A stretch of DNA of 64,000 nucleotides from FACHB-T130 sp042747725 (GCF_042747725.1 NZ_JBHZGO010000101.1:248001-312000), one strand, 5' to 3'. Positions 1-8,511 are shown, counted from the first letter of the stretch. Numbers and translations are program-made. Notes: generated from the sequence alone by a model not told the origin.

Positions 1-48
1 AGTAATTTTTAAGAATAAGTAGGGGCGCGGGGAAAATCTAAAACTAGC

Positions 49-137
49 AGGACTTACGCAAAGCTTATACCTATAGCATTTTGTAGGCGCAATCCCCCTG
101 TGGTTGCCCCCAGATGCGGTGATGTTGCCTAAGTCCT
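49..137. mobile_element. MITE-like element, copy 1
   Basis: An 89-bp non-coding element whose ends are 13-bp inverted repeats with one mismatch: AGGACTTACGCAA on the left, and the complement of TTGCCTAAGTCCT on the right. A second copy lies at 11487-11580. The two share the left end, including the run GCAAAGCTTATAC, and the right-hand stretch around AGATG..GTGAT. It has no coding capacity. The size, terminal inverted repeats and dispersed copies are what is expected of a MITE. The parent transposase is not in this window. Confidence 0.6.
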
Positions 138-411
138 GAATAGATAAACTTGTTTTTTTAAAACTACAGGTTTTTTTATACTGGGATGAACTGATACTTT
201 CTTTGAACAACCTACTTACCATTCAGATTTTTCCAAATGAAACTGCTTCAGCAATAAAAATATTACCTTAGATAGGTGCAAAAGCACAAATTGGTTTAGC
301 AATAAAAATATTTCTAATGGTAGAGCTGATTCACTCGGAACAAGTGAATAAAATACAGAATAATCATAGCTTTTTTGTATTTACAACCGTAAAAAATAGG
401 TAATTATAATC

Positions 412-609
412 ATGGCACTTCAAGAGCGCGATTTTGATAAAAGCAATCGCCGTACAGAGGCACCCCGTCGGAACAATGGTAGTAAATATTTTTTGATGGC
501 TCTAGTGAGCGTACTTTCGACGTTGGGTTTAGTGGCTGCTGGCTGGTGGCGGTATCAGCGAATGCAAGTAGAAGATGCGATGCGATCGCTCCCGCAGAAA
601 TTCCAGTGA
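412..609 (+). CDS. small single-pass membrane protein, function unknown
   Basis: A 65-residue protein that I cannot assign to a family. The first 25 residues are polar and strongly basic. They are followed by one hydrophobic segment at about residues 26-45 (FLMALVSVLSTLGLVAAGWW) and a short cytoplasm-like tail. The basic N-terminus suggests an N-in orientation, so it is probably a small inner-membrane or thylakoid protein. It lies 63 bp upstream of a second membrane-anchored protein on the same strand, and the two may be co-transcribed. No clear Shine-Dalgarno sequence is visible, as is common in cyanobacteria. Confidence 0.6.
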   Translation: MALQERDFDKSNRRTEAPRRNNGSKYFLMALVSVLSTLGLVAAGWWRYQRMQVEDAMRSLPQKFQ

Positions 610-672
610 CGACCGCTAGCCCAACTGTCAGTTGCTACTGACTCACGATCCATTACCCCTTACCAAAACGGT

Positions 673-1314
673 ATGAGCAATTTTTTATCTGGCATCGCAG
701 TTGTACTTTCGATTTTGGCTATTATTGGCAGTGGCTTCAGTGCCTATCAAGTTTTTGAACTGCGGGAGGAACTCAACGCTAGAGCTAATTCAAAAAGCGG
801 TTCGACGCCTATCGGAGAGCCAACATCTAGCCCAACACCAGATGCAGACAGCACTCCCGCAGTCAGCCCCACCAGCGCCGCCTCTCCAGTGCCTACTACT
901 ACTGCTGAGGCGACCAGCACCAACCCCAAAATTCAACCAGGACAGTTTGTGCAACCGGCTTTCAACACCAAGGCGCAAGTAGAGTTACTCTCGGTAAGGC
1001 GAGTTGCAGATCCAGAAACTGGTTCGCGGAATGTCGTGAATGTGCAATTTCGGATGCGACGGGTTGCAAGTCCGACAGATCCAGATAGAGACGTTTTAGT
1101 GCCATCTGCGATCGCTGCCCGCAATCCGAATACGAACGAGACTTACAAAGCGGTTTCTCCTAAACGTGCGACCCCTGCGGTGGATTTTGGCAGTATTGGA
1201 CAAGGTGCCTCAGCCGATGCCTATGTTTGGCTACAAGTTCCGCAGGGAATCAATACGTTAGACATTTATATTCCCAATACACAGCCATTTAAAGGCGTGC
1301 CGGTTTCTAATTAA
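673..1314 (+). CDS. membrane-anchored protein with Ser/Thr/Pro linker and DUF4352-like domain
   Basis: 213 residues. Residues 4-30 form a hydrophobic anchor or uncleaved signal. Residues about 40-85 are a low-complexity Ser/Thr/Pro/Ala linker. Residues about 95-210 look like a compact beta-rich extracytoplasmic domain (VELLSVRRV.., VNVQFRMRRV.., ending in DIYIPNTQPF). The architecture of anchor, disordered stalk and beta domain resembles DUF4352-type immunoglobulin-like lipoprotein domains, but the similarity is judged by eye only. It follows the 65-residue membrane protein closely and may share its transcript. No catalytic motif is visible, so a binding or scaffolding role is the most that can be inferred. 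Confidence 0.6.
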   Translation: MSNFLSGIAVVLSILAIIGSGFSAYQVFELREELNARANSKSGSTPIGEPTSSPTPDADSTPAVSPTSAASPVPTTTAEATSTNPKIQPGQFVQPAFNTKAQVELLSVRRVADPETGSRNVVNVQFRMRRVASPTDPDRDVLVPSAIAARNPNTNETYKAVSPKRATPAVDFGSIGQGASADAYVWLQVPQGINTLDIYIPNTQPFKGVPVSN

Positions 1315-1372
1315 TTTGGCGAGCGTAAATGCAAGGTTCGGATAAGATGGTTCGTTAAACAGCATTGAATTG

Positions 1373-1398
1373 TAGAGACGCGATGCATCGCGTCTCTA
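1373..1398. repeat. 26-bp perfect palindrome of the TAGAGACGCGAT family
   Basis: A perfect palindrome centred on ATGCAT with arms TAGAGACGCG/CGCGTCTCTA. The same arms, with a TTAA-containing centre, recur at 63809-63836, and a degenerate version lies at 62573-62594. It sits in the gap between two genes and is probably a dispersed extragenic palindrome. Confidence 0.65.
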
Positions 1399-1607
1399 AG
1401 CAGCGAAAATTATTGCGTCTTTTTACTAAAAAAACTGTATTGAGTCCTATTGGGTTTATCAGAGATTTTTTTGAACAAATCGCCTTGGCAAAGCCATGCA
1501 CGTCAACGCTATACAACGCAGCAGACAAGGGAGAAAGGGAAAGAAGAGGATTTTATAAATTACCGATATAAATTTTTAAAGTCAAGACAAAAACTTAGGA
1601 TAAAACA

Positions 1608-2690
1608 ATGATAATAAGCAATACGCCTAAAAATACAAACTTGCATCTCACTTCCACAAAATCACCACCCGAATTAGGGTTGGTATGCATTACGGTGTCT
1701 GACAAAGTGCGTTACCGCGCCTTGACGCGCAAACGACTATTGCAGCTAGCAACAGCGGAACAGCAGCAAGTTTTGCGAGAATTATATATTGACAACTTGC
1801 AACGCCTGAATAATGCGCTAGATTTCTGCGTAGAAAATAATCTCAGGCTTTACCGAGTGACTTCTGCGTTGTTTCCCTTTGCGGATACCGATTTGGGTGA
1901 GGCGGTGCTGGAGGAGTTTAGGGAACAGGTGAAAGCAACAGGCGATCGCGCAACGGTTCTTGGCATCCGATTAGTGGTACACCCAGATCAGTTCGTTGTC
2001 CTCAGTTCCGATACACCCTCTGTCATTGAGAACAGTATCAAGATTCTCCAGATGCACGCCCAGAATATGGATTTATTGGGGCAACCGCGATCGCCTTGGG
2101 CGATGATAGAGATACATGGTGGTAAGGGCGATCGCGCTGAGCGACTGATCCAAGTCATCCGCGATTTACCCGATGAAATTCGCTTAAGATTAGCGCTAGA
2201 AAACGACGAATACGCCTATAGTGCAGCAGAAATTCTCGCTGTTTGCCGCGAAACTAGCGTGCCAATGGTCTTTGACGCCCACCACCATGTCATTCACGAA
2301 AAGCTGGACAGCTACGAACACCCCAGCGTCGCCCAGATGAAGGCAGCGGCGCGGACTACTTGGCCCGTGCCAGAATGGCAGCTAGTCCATATCTCCAACG
2401 GGCGGGAATCGTTTGGCGATCCGCATCATAGCGATTTTATCACCGTGATGCCCAGTGCCTACTGCAACGTTCCCTGGATTGAGGTAGAAGCGAAACTGAA
2501 GGAAGAAGCGATCGCTAAATTGCGAGAAGAATGGTCGCCTGTCTTCGGTACCGCACCCCTGCCCAAACCACTAGAAGAAAAGCCACTGGACAAGGTTACT
2601 CAACCGAAAACTCAGCAAAAAAAACGCACTTCTAAGAAAGTTGAACAACCCAAGGACAAAGTTTTGAGTTCAAACTTGGACGATGAGTAA
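1608..2690 (+). CDS. uvsE: UV DNA damage endonuclease (UVDE family)
   Basis: 360 residues. It belongs to the UvdE/UvsE family of TIM-barrel, metal-dependent endonucleases, which nick DNA 5' of cyclobutane dimers, 6-4 photoproducts and some abasic sites to start alternative excision repair. Family landmarks are visible in order: the N-terminal GLVC start of the barrel, LRLYRVTSALFP, VVHPDQFVVLSS, MIEIHGGKGD, LALENDE, FDAHHHV and LVHISNG. These supply the His/Glu/Asp metal ligands. Residues from about 320 on are a Lys/Gln-rich tail (QQKKRTSKK) beyond the catalytic core, probably disordered. The ATG start is followed by about 22 residues of leader before the barrel. It appears to be a single-gene unit. 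Such a repair enzyme fits a light-exposed phototroph. Confidence 0.9.
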   Translation: MIISNTPKNTNLHLTSTKSPPELGLVCITVSDKVRYRALTRKRLLQLATAEQQQVLRELYIDNLQRLNNALDFCVENNLRLYRVTSALFPFADTDLGEAVLEEFREQVKATGDRATVLGIRLVVHPDQFVVLSSDTPSVIENSIKILQMHAQNMDLLGQPRSPWAMIEIHGGKGDRAERLIQVIRDLPDEIRLRLALENDEYAYSAAEILAVCRETSVPMVFDAHHHVIHEKLDSYEHPSVAQMKAAARTTWPVPEWQLVHISNGRESFGDPHHSDFITVMPSAYCNVPWIEVEAKLKEEAIAKLREEWSPVFGTAPLPKPLEEKPLDKVTQPKTQQKKRTSKKVEQPKDKVLSSNLDDE

Positions 2691-2833
2691 TATTCCTTGG
2701 CGTACCTTTGCGTTGAATATTACAACTTATTTTTTAACGCAAAAGTTCGCAATGGTAATCGCCAAGGTTCGCAAAGGGATGTTGGGTGTGTTTCCAGTTG
2801 CCACGATCTAGAAGGCAATTTAGTCTTTTGTTT

Positions 2834-3409
2834 TTAAAATTTTTCTTTTTCTGCTGGATCGGATGGTTGTAAGGAAGGTCGCTCTATAGGGCTAGAATCA
2901 CCTGTTGTTGTTGAACTTATAAAACGACCTGTTTGTGCATCATAAGTTACTGTCTGTGTAGCATTTTTAAAGAAACCTCCCCTAGTTTCTATTCCATCTG
3001 GAAAAGCTGCTTTCACTACCCATACCATCCGCTCGGTTGAGACATCATGCAAACGAGCATTCCGAAAAGTTTCTTTTTCATGCTCTCCCCAAGGCTTCAA
3101 ATCTGCGGAAATTAACCGAGCATTTTTTTGCAGTGTTCCAATTGCCTGTTCTCTAGTAATAAAACGGTCTATTGGCAAATTATTATTTCCAGGAAGGGTA
3201 GGAATTGGATTGTCATTGTAAGGTTGTGGTTTATTAAGGTCTACAGGTGCAGGAACAGGATGTGGTAGTGCAGGTAAGTTTTGATTACTTGGCACTTGTC
3301 CCACAGCTTGTTGCATAGACCAGTTAAGTTTTATCGTGATTGAACTAATAACACCTGCAACTAAGACAAAAAAGCTGAGTCTAATCCCTAATTGTTTTGT
3401 TAACTTCAT
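2834..3409 (-). CDS. secreted or membrane-anchored protein, function unknown
   Basis: 191 residues, no family recognised. The N-terminus (MKLTKQLGIRL followed by a hydrophobic stretch to about residue 27) is a signal peptide or anchor. Residues 36-75 are a Pro/Asn-rich linker (repeated PxP and NNLP-like steps). Residues about 82-175 form a small domain containing EQAIGTLQKNARLISADLKPW and a later VTYDAQTGRFIS strand, a pattern that recalls beta-rich PepSY-like periplasmic domains, although I do not assign it. It lies 29 bp downstream of the secreted-protein gene at 3439-4131 on the same strand, so the two are probably co-transcribed and exported together. Confidence 0.6.
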   Translation of the reverse strand: MKLTKQLGIRLSFFVLVAGVISSITIKLNWSMQQAVGQVPSNQNLPALPHPVPAPVDLNKPQPYNDNPIPTLPGNNNLPIDRFITREQAIGTLQKNARLISADLKPWGEHEKETFRNARLHDVSTERMVWVVKAAFPDGIETRGGFFKNATQTVTYDAQTGRFISSTTTGDSSPIERPSLQPSDPAEKEKF

Positions 3410-3438
3410 ACAACAATCCTCTTATATTTTTTCTGTAA

Positions 3439-4131
3439 CTAAGGATGACTATAACGAATTAGATTAGTGCTGTTAGAACTATTATATGAAAAACTTGATG
3501 ACCAGTTTAGATTGTTGGAATCTCCATTTACAGCCATAGTAGACAAGTGCCAAATATCATTAGTATCTTTGAGCTGCCAATTTGAAGCAAAAGTGCCACT
3601 TAAAAAAGATGAAGTAGTTTCATTCGTTTCAATTCCCACTTGTACATATTTAGACGATGAATAAGGCACAGGACTGATAGTCAATACTCTCGCATAATCA
3701 GAATAAACAACCCATGTATTAGAACCAATATATGTAATTGAAAAGTTGTGTGTACCAGTAGGGTTTTGAGACCCATACGCTACTTCATGATACTCATATT
3801 GATTAGCTGAGCTATTATATAGTTTGTAAGCTACAAAATGTCCTTGCCAATATGATTTGTTTGAAGAACCAGGATTAGGTGTTTGAAGACTGTTGGATAC
3901 GGGACCTTTTGTAGCTCCAGTTTCAATCCACTCGTTGTCATTCAAGAAAACCCACATTTCTTTGTTAATAAAACCAATACTTTTGTTAGTAGATGGAGCA
4001 ATCAAATCTTCTTGACCGTATGTAGAAGAGAAAAATGCTCCACGAGTAGTTATAGTTCTATATTGATATGTGTAAGCACGAGGATTGAGTAAAGTTGCTG
4101 ATACAGTTGGGCTATTTGTAAAACATATCAA
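3439..4131 (-). CDS. secreted beta-rich protein, function unknown (5' end frameshifted or mis-started)
   Basis: The readable ORF of 230 residues opens at a TTG, but the frame stays open upstream of it and encodes what looks like the front half of a Sec signal peptide (KKICKRISLAIISS, followed by LICFTNSPTVSA, then TLLNP). No ATG, GTG or TTG precedes that stretch in frame. An ATG at 4220-4222 in another frame would join it if one base were gained or lost in the T6 run at 4199-4204. The mature part is rich in Ser, Asn, Tyr and Trp with little charge, typical of an extracellular beta-sandwich. Segments such as WVFLNDNEWIETG, HFVAYKLYN and WVVYSDYARVL vaguely recall neprosin-like folds, which is a guess. 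It is upstream of and probably co-transcribed with 2834-3409. Confidence 0.6.
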   Translation of the reverse strand: MICFTNSPTVSATLLNPRAYTYQYRTITTRGAFFSSTYGQEDLIAPSTNKSIGFINKEMWVFLNDNEWIETGATKGPVSNSLQTPNPGSSNKSYWQGHFVAYKLYNSSANQYEYHEVAYGSQNPTGTHNFSITYIGSNTWVVYSDYARVLTISPVPYSSSKYVQVGIETNETTSSFLSGTFASNWQLKDTNDIWHLSTMAVNGDSNNLNWSSSFSYNSSNSTNLIRYSHP

Positions 4132-4349
4132 GCTAGAAATAATGGCTAGCGATATTCTTTTACAAATTTTTTTATGAATTTTTGTGCCTGTTAACCAATT
4201 TTTTATCTAACTTGACTGGCATTAATTTAGCCTAATTACTTAGAACGGATATACTACTTTTAAGATTTTAGCACCCCCTTCAGATAATAAGTGCCGCAAA
4301 AAGTGTACCTTGGCAGAATATATTAGAAATATGGGTGCAATCATCTGGT

Positions 4350-4649
4350 CTATAGTTCGCACCGTTCCTGTCGCACCGTTCCTGCCATGAGTAGTCCCAT
4401 CGCACCAAATAGGATACTGCCTAAGAAAATAAGCGGCAAAAATAGCAGCAGATGCCAGCCGGAGTACAATCCCTACAAGACCGATACAATGCCAGTAAGA
4501 GTGCCTACGATCGCGCTTTCTCCCCTGTTGAGGGTGAAATTTACGCCTTGGGCAACCGAGCGCTCACCATAGAATTTCCACAACTCGTACGCGACTAGCG
4601 CCATCGGTTCGGTATTGAATCTAGATGCTTCAAATAGCTGCCCTTGCAT
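4350..4649 (-). pseudogene. remnant of an ABC transporter (ATPase N-terminus joined to ABC-2 permease fragment)
   Basis: Reading the minus strand from an ATG at 4647-4649 gives about 52 residues resembling the start of a DrrA/NodI-type ABC ATPase (VAYELWKFYGERSVAQGV, then NFTLNRGE), ending at a stop just where the Walker A loop should follow. In the next frame comes a hydrophobic stretch (GWHLLLFLPLIFLGSILFGA, then MGLLMAGTVR) like a transmembrane helix of an ABC-2 permease, ending at a stop near 4350. The ATPase core and most of the permease are missing. The duplicated GCACCGTTCCTG at 4366-4386 hints at slippage. The assignment is by eye and tentative. Confidence 0.45.
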
Positions 4650-4683
4650 TTAATTTGCCTGATGCGACTATGAGTGGGTAATC

Positions 4684-4763
4684 GGTAATGTTAGTTGTTA
4701 TGAGTCATTATTCATTAGTTTCTTGCAACTGACTAATGACTCATGACTCATAACCAATTACCC
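4684..4763. terminator. hairpin of short tandem repeats downstream of the 116-residue gene
   Basis: A long imperfect inverted repeat built from ATGAGTCATT/ATTAGT units: GTTATGAGTCAT at 4697-4708 pairs with ATGACTCATAAC at 4743-4754, with CATTAGT/ACTAATG inside and GGTAAT/ATTACC outside. It begins just after the stop codon of the minus-strand gene at 4770, so a termination or mRNA-stabilising role is likely. The heptamer-like repeats are typical of filamentous cyanobacterial spacers. Confidence 0.5.
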
Positions 4764-4769
4764 AAATAG

Positions 4770-5120
4770 CTATTTGCTATCGCCTTGACCTGTTACTTTC
4801 TCAACCAGTTCTTTGGCTCCTTCAACTAAGCCATTCTCTGCCTGTGGCCCTTTGTTTGCTTTTACACTTTCGTTGTAAATCTCATCCTGCTTATCTGGAT
4901 TCCGAGCCTGTTCTGCGGCTTCTTCGTAAGCTTCTTCTCGCATACTAGCGTCTTCAGTAGGGTCTGAAGTACGGTTAATATTTGCACTTGAGCTTGTCGC
5001 TGCATAAGCAGGCTGATTTGCAAAAATGAATAAATTGGAGAGGCTAAGCAAACTCACCGTAACCAGAATCAAAATGCTGTTGCGAAATGCTTGCCCTAAT
5101 GCTGAAAAAATGCGCTGCAT
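4770..5120 (-). CDS. small exported stress-type protein (low-temperature-induced-like)
   Basis: 116 residues. An N-terminal basic/hydrophobic segment (about residues 14-34) ends at a classical signal peptidase site, AYA-A, near residue 41. The mature part is small, acidic and probably helical: EDASMREEAYEEAAEQ, then a C-terminal GLVEGAKELVEKVTGQ. That layout matches short cyanobacterial proteins annotated as low-temperature-induced or similar periplasmic/lumenal stress proteins. The match is from memory of the family pattern, not a search. It is a single-gene unit followed by a repeat hairpin. The molecular role of the family is not known. Confidence 0.6.
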   Translation of the reverse strand: MQRIFSALGQAFRNSILILVTVSLLSLSNLFIFANQPAYAATSSSANINRTSDPTEDASMREEAYEEAAEQARNPDKQDEIYNESVKANKGPQAENGLVEGAKELVEKVTGQGDSK

Positions 5121-5306
5121 TATTTAATTCTCCTTGTTGTTGTATTTTGTAGAATCTGGCGATATGCGAGAATCGCTGACCATCAAGGTCATTTATAAAA
5201 ACCAGGGGTCAATTGATTAGACCAGAAAGATTTTACGGGTATGGCGATCGCACACCCTTCTGCCGCAAGATATATTCAAGGAGTCAAAATAATTAAAGAT
5301 TGTTAC

Positions 5307-5361
5307 AAGTCATCGGTCATGGGTCAGTAACAAAGAACGAATGACCCATGACTAATGACTT
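5307..5361. terminator. repeat-based hairpin downstream of the thioesterase gene
   Basis: CATGGGTCA at 5318-5326 pairs with TGACCCATG at 5342-5350, and AAGTCAT at 5307-5313 pairs with ATGACTT at 5355-5361. It lies 24 bp beyond the stop of the minus-strand gene at 5385 and is made of the same TCATTAGTC-type heptamers as the hairpin at 4684-4763. It is a likely transcript end for the thioesterase unit. Confidence 0.5.
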
Positions 5362-5384
5362 ACTAGCCTCAAACAAAGTATTTT

Positions 5385-5807
5385 TTACTCTGGTACCGCA
5401 GAGAACAATTGCCCAAAGGCATCCAGGAGCTGCTTAGGGATCGCTCGTGGACGCATTGCGGCAAGATCCACCCACACCCACAACGCCTCCGCTGTCACTA
5501 ATAGCGGAGCTTCTCCTTGTTTGCGGATTTCATAGCGGCGGATGGCACGGGTTCCTTGAATTTGGTGTAGCCAGGTGGTAATTTCTAAGCGATCGCCTGC
5601 AACAGCAGAACGCAAATAGTCTATCTCGATCCGCCGCATCACGAAGCCGCCACCGAGTTCTTCGTAGAGCTTGTGGTTAAATCCCAGATGTTCTGAGTGT
5701 TCGACTGCTGCCTGTTCCAGGTAATGCTGGTAAACTGCGTTGTTAACGTGCCCCAAGGAGTCCATCTCGTGGTATCGCACGCGCAGCCGGGTTATGAACT
5801 TTTGCAT
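5385..5807 (-). CDS. acyl-CoA thioesterase, 4HBT/YbgC type
   Basis: 140 residues, the usual length of a single hot-dog domain. Near the N-terminus it has YHEMDSLGHVNNAVYQHYLE, the family signature in which Asp16 is the expected catalytic residue, together with the conserved GHVNN turn. The second half carries the strands expected of the fold (DRLEITTWLHQIQGTRA, then RRYEI). Such enzymes hydrolyse acyl-CoA or acyl-ACP thioesters. In cyanobacteria relatives include DHNA-CoA thioesterase of phylloquinone synthesis, so the exact substrate is uncertain. The start ATG lies 69 bp downstream of the CHAD gene's stop on the same strand, so co-transcription is possible. Confidence 0.85.
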   Translation of the reverse strand: MQKFITRLRVRYHEMDSLGHVNNAVYQHYLEQAAVEHSEHLGFNHKLYEELGGGFVMRRIEIDYLRSAVAGDRLEITTWLHQIQGTRAIRRYEIRKQGEAPLLVTAEALWVWVDLAAMRPRAIPKQLLDAFGQLFSAVPE

Positions 5808-5876
5808 CCGTTAATCAGAATGTTTTTTCCAACTTTCAGGCTAGCCGATGGAAAAGCCACTTTTGCATCCCTAAAG

Positions 5877-6938
5877 CTATGTGCCAAAACCGATACCGCT
5901 AGTCCCATCTTTTATGCCACTTTGTTCATTCTTGTGTTCATTCTTCGGTTTATTGTTGATATCACTTTCATCGCGCGGCTGCAACAACGCTAGGTGAAAG
6001 GCTTGCCGTGTTTGGGAATTTAAGTAACGCTCTTGTAGGGGTTGCCACTCTTGCCAAGCTTCGTAAACGGTTTGATCCAGCTGTTCGGTCAGCGTCGGTA
6101 GTTGATGTTTGAGCTTGGAGTGCAAGACATCACTCAGCACTTCCCCTAAAACAACGCAGTCTTGAATTTTTCCTAAAGTTTCCTGAACTAACTTTACATC
6201 TTGCAGATAACCTGCATAAGTGGGGCCATAGAAGTCAGAAAATAGTTCCATTTGGTAGCGCACCCGCTTGGCTTCTTTCCGCAAGCTGTGCAGAACTTCC
6301 CCATCATCTGCTAAGAGTTTCGCTACGGCTGATGGTTCCAGATCCTTCCCAGTTTCCATCTGTCCCGCTTTAAATTCAACCCCTAGCAACCAACCTGGAT
6401 GCAGCAACAACTGACTAATTTCTGGCAACAGTAAATCTGGCAGAACCGGGTCTACTGGCATCCGCGCAATTTCTTGATAAGTCGGATGCTTCAACCACCC
6501 TTGCAACGATTGCTTGAGTTTGTGGTATTGCTGATCATCCAGGGTTTTCCGGACTTGTTCTAGCGCATGTTGGCGCTGCTTATCCAGAGCATCCATCGCT
6601 TCTTTTAAGGATTTCTGTTCTTTGGAAGGTAAATTCGGATGGTAACGGTTTTTTAGGGCATCCTGAAGCACGTCTAAATCCCGCAAACCCCCAAGACTAT
6701 GACCAATTTTACCAATCTTGTTTTCTTGGGTTGACTTGGGAAGATCCAGCGCCGGTGCAAAACCCTTTACCGCCGAACGTAGGCGACGAATTCCAACGCG
6801 CATCTGGTGTAACGCTTCTGGATCTTTGTCTTTGATAACATCAGATTCGTGCTTAATCGTTTTCTGAAAGTGTTTTTCAATCGCTAGGTATGCCCAGTCA
6901 CCTAAAGTCTTGGCTTTTTCTTCGGTACGCTTTTTCAT
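5877..6938 (-). CDS. CHAD domain protein (polyphosphate-associated)
   Basis: 353 residues. The CHAD (conserved histidine alpha-helical domain) signature is clear: ALHQMRVGIRRLRSA near residue 43, GGLRDLDVL near residue 83, and HSLRKEAKRVRYQMELF with LGKIQDCVVLGEVL in the second half. The two basic helical bundles carry the Arg/Lys/His lining that binds polyphosphate in studied members. There is no CYTH phosphatase domain, so it is a stand-alone CHAD protein. The last 30 residues or so (DINNKPKNEHKNEQSG) are low-complexity and look like a repeat-derived tail. It is upstream of the thioesterase gene. A role at polyphosphate granules is inferred from the family. Confidence 0.88.
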   Translation of the reverse strand: MKKRTEEKAKTLGDWAYLAIEKHFQKTIKHESDVIKDKDPEALHQMRVGIRRLRSAVKGFAPALDLPKSTQENKIGKIGHSLGGLRDLDVLQDALKNRYHPNLPSKEQKSLKEAMDALDKQRQHALEQVRKTLDDQQYHKLKQSLQGWLKHPTYQEIARMPVDPVLPDLLLPEISQLLLHPGWLLGVEFKAGQMETGKDLEPSAVAKLLADDGEVLHSLRKEAKRVRYQMELFSDFYGPTYAGYLQDVKLVQETLGKIQDCVVLGEVLSDVLHSKLKHQLPTLTEQLDQTVYEAWQEWQPLQERYLNSQTRQAFHLALLQPRDESDINNKPKNEHKNEQSGIKDGTSGIGFGT

Positions 6939-7032
6939 GGCAATATTGGCTCTAAACGCGATGGGTTAATTAATGGCATTGAGTTGAACGGTTAAAATAT
7001 CACATTTTTACCCATATTTTGGTATTGGCATC

Positions 7033-7785
7033 TTATTGCATCCAGGGAGTATTTGTGATATATCCTGGATAGGAAACCCACAAGTCATATCGGGTGACAG
7101 CTTCGCCGGTTTGTAGGTTTTTGAGGAATGGCTTGCCAGTCCAGATTTGGCAGCTACAGAGGTTTTTCACTTCCTGAATCTCAAAAAATTCAGCTTCAGC
7201 GGGTTGTAGCCGAAAAAACTCAATATGCCAATGAGCGGGTTCAACGGCAACATGAGTGATAGAGAGAGTATTTTCAGTTAGCTGGGAATTTCGGTTATCC
7301 AGCTTAATGGCGCTGGGTAGAAAATCGATATCCAGCACATAAGATTCAAACCCGTGCTGTCGGGCAAATTCTATTACTTGCTGCCAATCATAGACGGGTT
7401 CTTGCTCTCCCTGCTGGGGAGTATTGTCTCCAAAGCAGTAACCGCCAAACAGCCAAACCAGTTTTGAGAGGATCGATTCTAGGCGGAGGCGATCGCTTTC
7501 TAAAAGTTCCATATCTTCCGCTAGCAAGATGCGCCCTGGAACACACCACCAGTATTCCCAGAAAGTATTCGCATCTAAGGAAACTATCCGCTTGACGACT
7601 CCCGGAATGCGATCGCGTTGTTGGATCTGACGAATTTTTTCCTTAGATGCGCTTTGTGCAACCGGAATCGGCAAATCGAAATTTGCTGCTAGGGGATGTT
7701 CGGGCGCAAGCGTCATTTCCTGAGGGAAGAAGGAGTCAAAGTTCAGCACAGATATTCTCTCACTACACCTAATGCAGTGTTCCAT
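7033..7785 (-). CDS. conserved hypothetical protein, function unknown
   Basis: 250 residues, no recognised family. The N-terminus has a CxxC pair (HCIRCSE), suggesting a metal or redox site, but no second pair is evident nearby. Later Cys residues (FGGYCFG, NLCSCQIW) could contribute. The body is rich in aromatics (FWEYWWCVPGR, PAHWHIEFFRL) and has no transmembrane segment, so it is probably soluble. Codon use with internal HIP1 sites matches the neighbours and argues for a resident gene. There is no operon partner: 95 bp separate it from the CHAD gene. Confidence 0.6.
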   Translation of the reverse strand: MEHCIRCSERISVLNFDSFFPQEMTLAPEHPLAANFDLPIPVAQSASKEKIRQIQQRDRIPGVVKRIVSLDANTFWEYWWCVPGRILLAEDMELLESDRLRLESILSKLVWLFGGYCFGDNTPQQGEQEPVYDWQQVIEFARQHGFESYVLDIDFLPSAIKLDNRNSQLTENTLSITHVAVEPAHWHIEFFRLQPAEAEFFEIQEVKNLCSCQIWTGKPFLKNLQTGEAVTRYDLWVSYPGYITNTPWMQ

Positions 7786-8068
7786 TCTAGATCCTAGAAT
7801 AGACTCTCTGATCTAGAGATTTGTATACCTTTGGTTTAAGCTTCCTTGGCTGTCCTTGGAGACAAAGGGAAATCACGCTAACTTAGAAAATAGGACTGTT
7901 AGCGTAGCAGCGCTCTACTCGCAGACTAAAGACTAAAGAATGGACATTAATAACTTTCGTAAATTAGGGACATGGCGTTGGGAGCATCCCGATGGCAGCC
8001 AATATCCAACCACAGGCTAGAAGCCTAGGGCTAGAAGAACCAAGCCTGACGAGAGCAGACTTTATATT

Positions 8069-8089
8069 AGCCTGACGAGAGCAGGCTTT
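8069..8089. terminator. short hairpin upstream of the DUF6464-like gene
   Basis: AGCCTG and CAGGCT flank a 7-nt loop and are followed by TTTGTTTG, giving a weak factor-independent terminator shape on the plus strand. A near copy of the left half (GCCTGACGAGAGCAG) lies just upstream at 8044-8058. The 7786-8208 spacer otherwise holds no supported gene. Confidence 0.35.
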
Positions 8090-8208
8090 GTTTGTTTAGC
8101 CGCGAATGCGAGTCGTCGGACATTTTTACTCACTCTACAAATAATTACGGCTGCCTACTTATATGAATCGGGTAGAATTGTATGAGAATAAGATGAGGTA
8201 ATAGGCGG

Positions 8209-8511
8209 GTGTTAGAAATCTTCCTAATTTTTGCTATTAGTCTAATACCAGGGCTACTTTCAGTGTGGCACGTCCGCAGGTTAGAAGCACGAAGCAGAGC
8301 GGGTTTGCAAGCAGCAATGCGAATGTTAGAAGCTAGGCAACTGCAAAGAATGCAAATGCCTTTAGATCAACATTACATTGAAGGCGTGGGTTATTTAATT
8401 GGAGATATTACTTGTCAGTTTAATGCTCGTTCTCCTTACATCCGTTGTGCGGTAAACCCCTTTAGTTCTTGCCAAGAATGTTTCCATTATCAATCCAGAG
8501 AATACAATTAA
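8209..8511 (+). CDS. DUF6464-like small membrane protein
   Basis: 100 residues starting at GTG. Residues 1-20 form a hydrophobic helix, followed by a basic, Arg-rich amphipathic stretch (LEARSRAGLQAAMRMLEARQ). A conserved-looking C-terminal domain has GVGYLIGDITCQFNARSPYI and a four-Cys arrangement (C at ITC, IRC, SSC and QEC). This matches a short family found only in cyanobacteria that I recall as DUF6464. The Cys residues may bind a metal. Function is unknown. It is a single-gene unit convergent with the NUDIX gene. Confidence 0.65.
   Translation: MLEIFLIFAISLIPGLLSVWHVRRLEARSRAGLQAAMRMLEARQLQRMQMPLDQHYIEGVGYLIGDITCQFNARSPYIRCAVNPFSSCQECFHYQSREYN

Noticed and set aside
1365..1571. 68-codon plus-strand frame
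   Set aside because: It starts in a perfect palindrome, has no protein-like pattern and no ribosome site.
7940..8020. 26-codon frame beginning MDINNFRKLGTW
   Set aside because: It looks slightly protein-like, but it is very short, lacks a Shine-Dalgarno sequence and overlaps repeats, so it is not supported.
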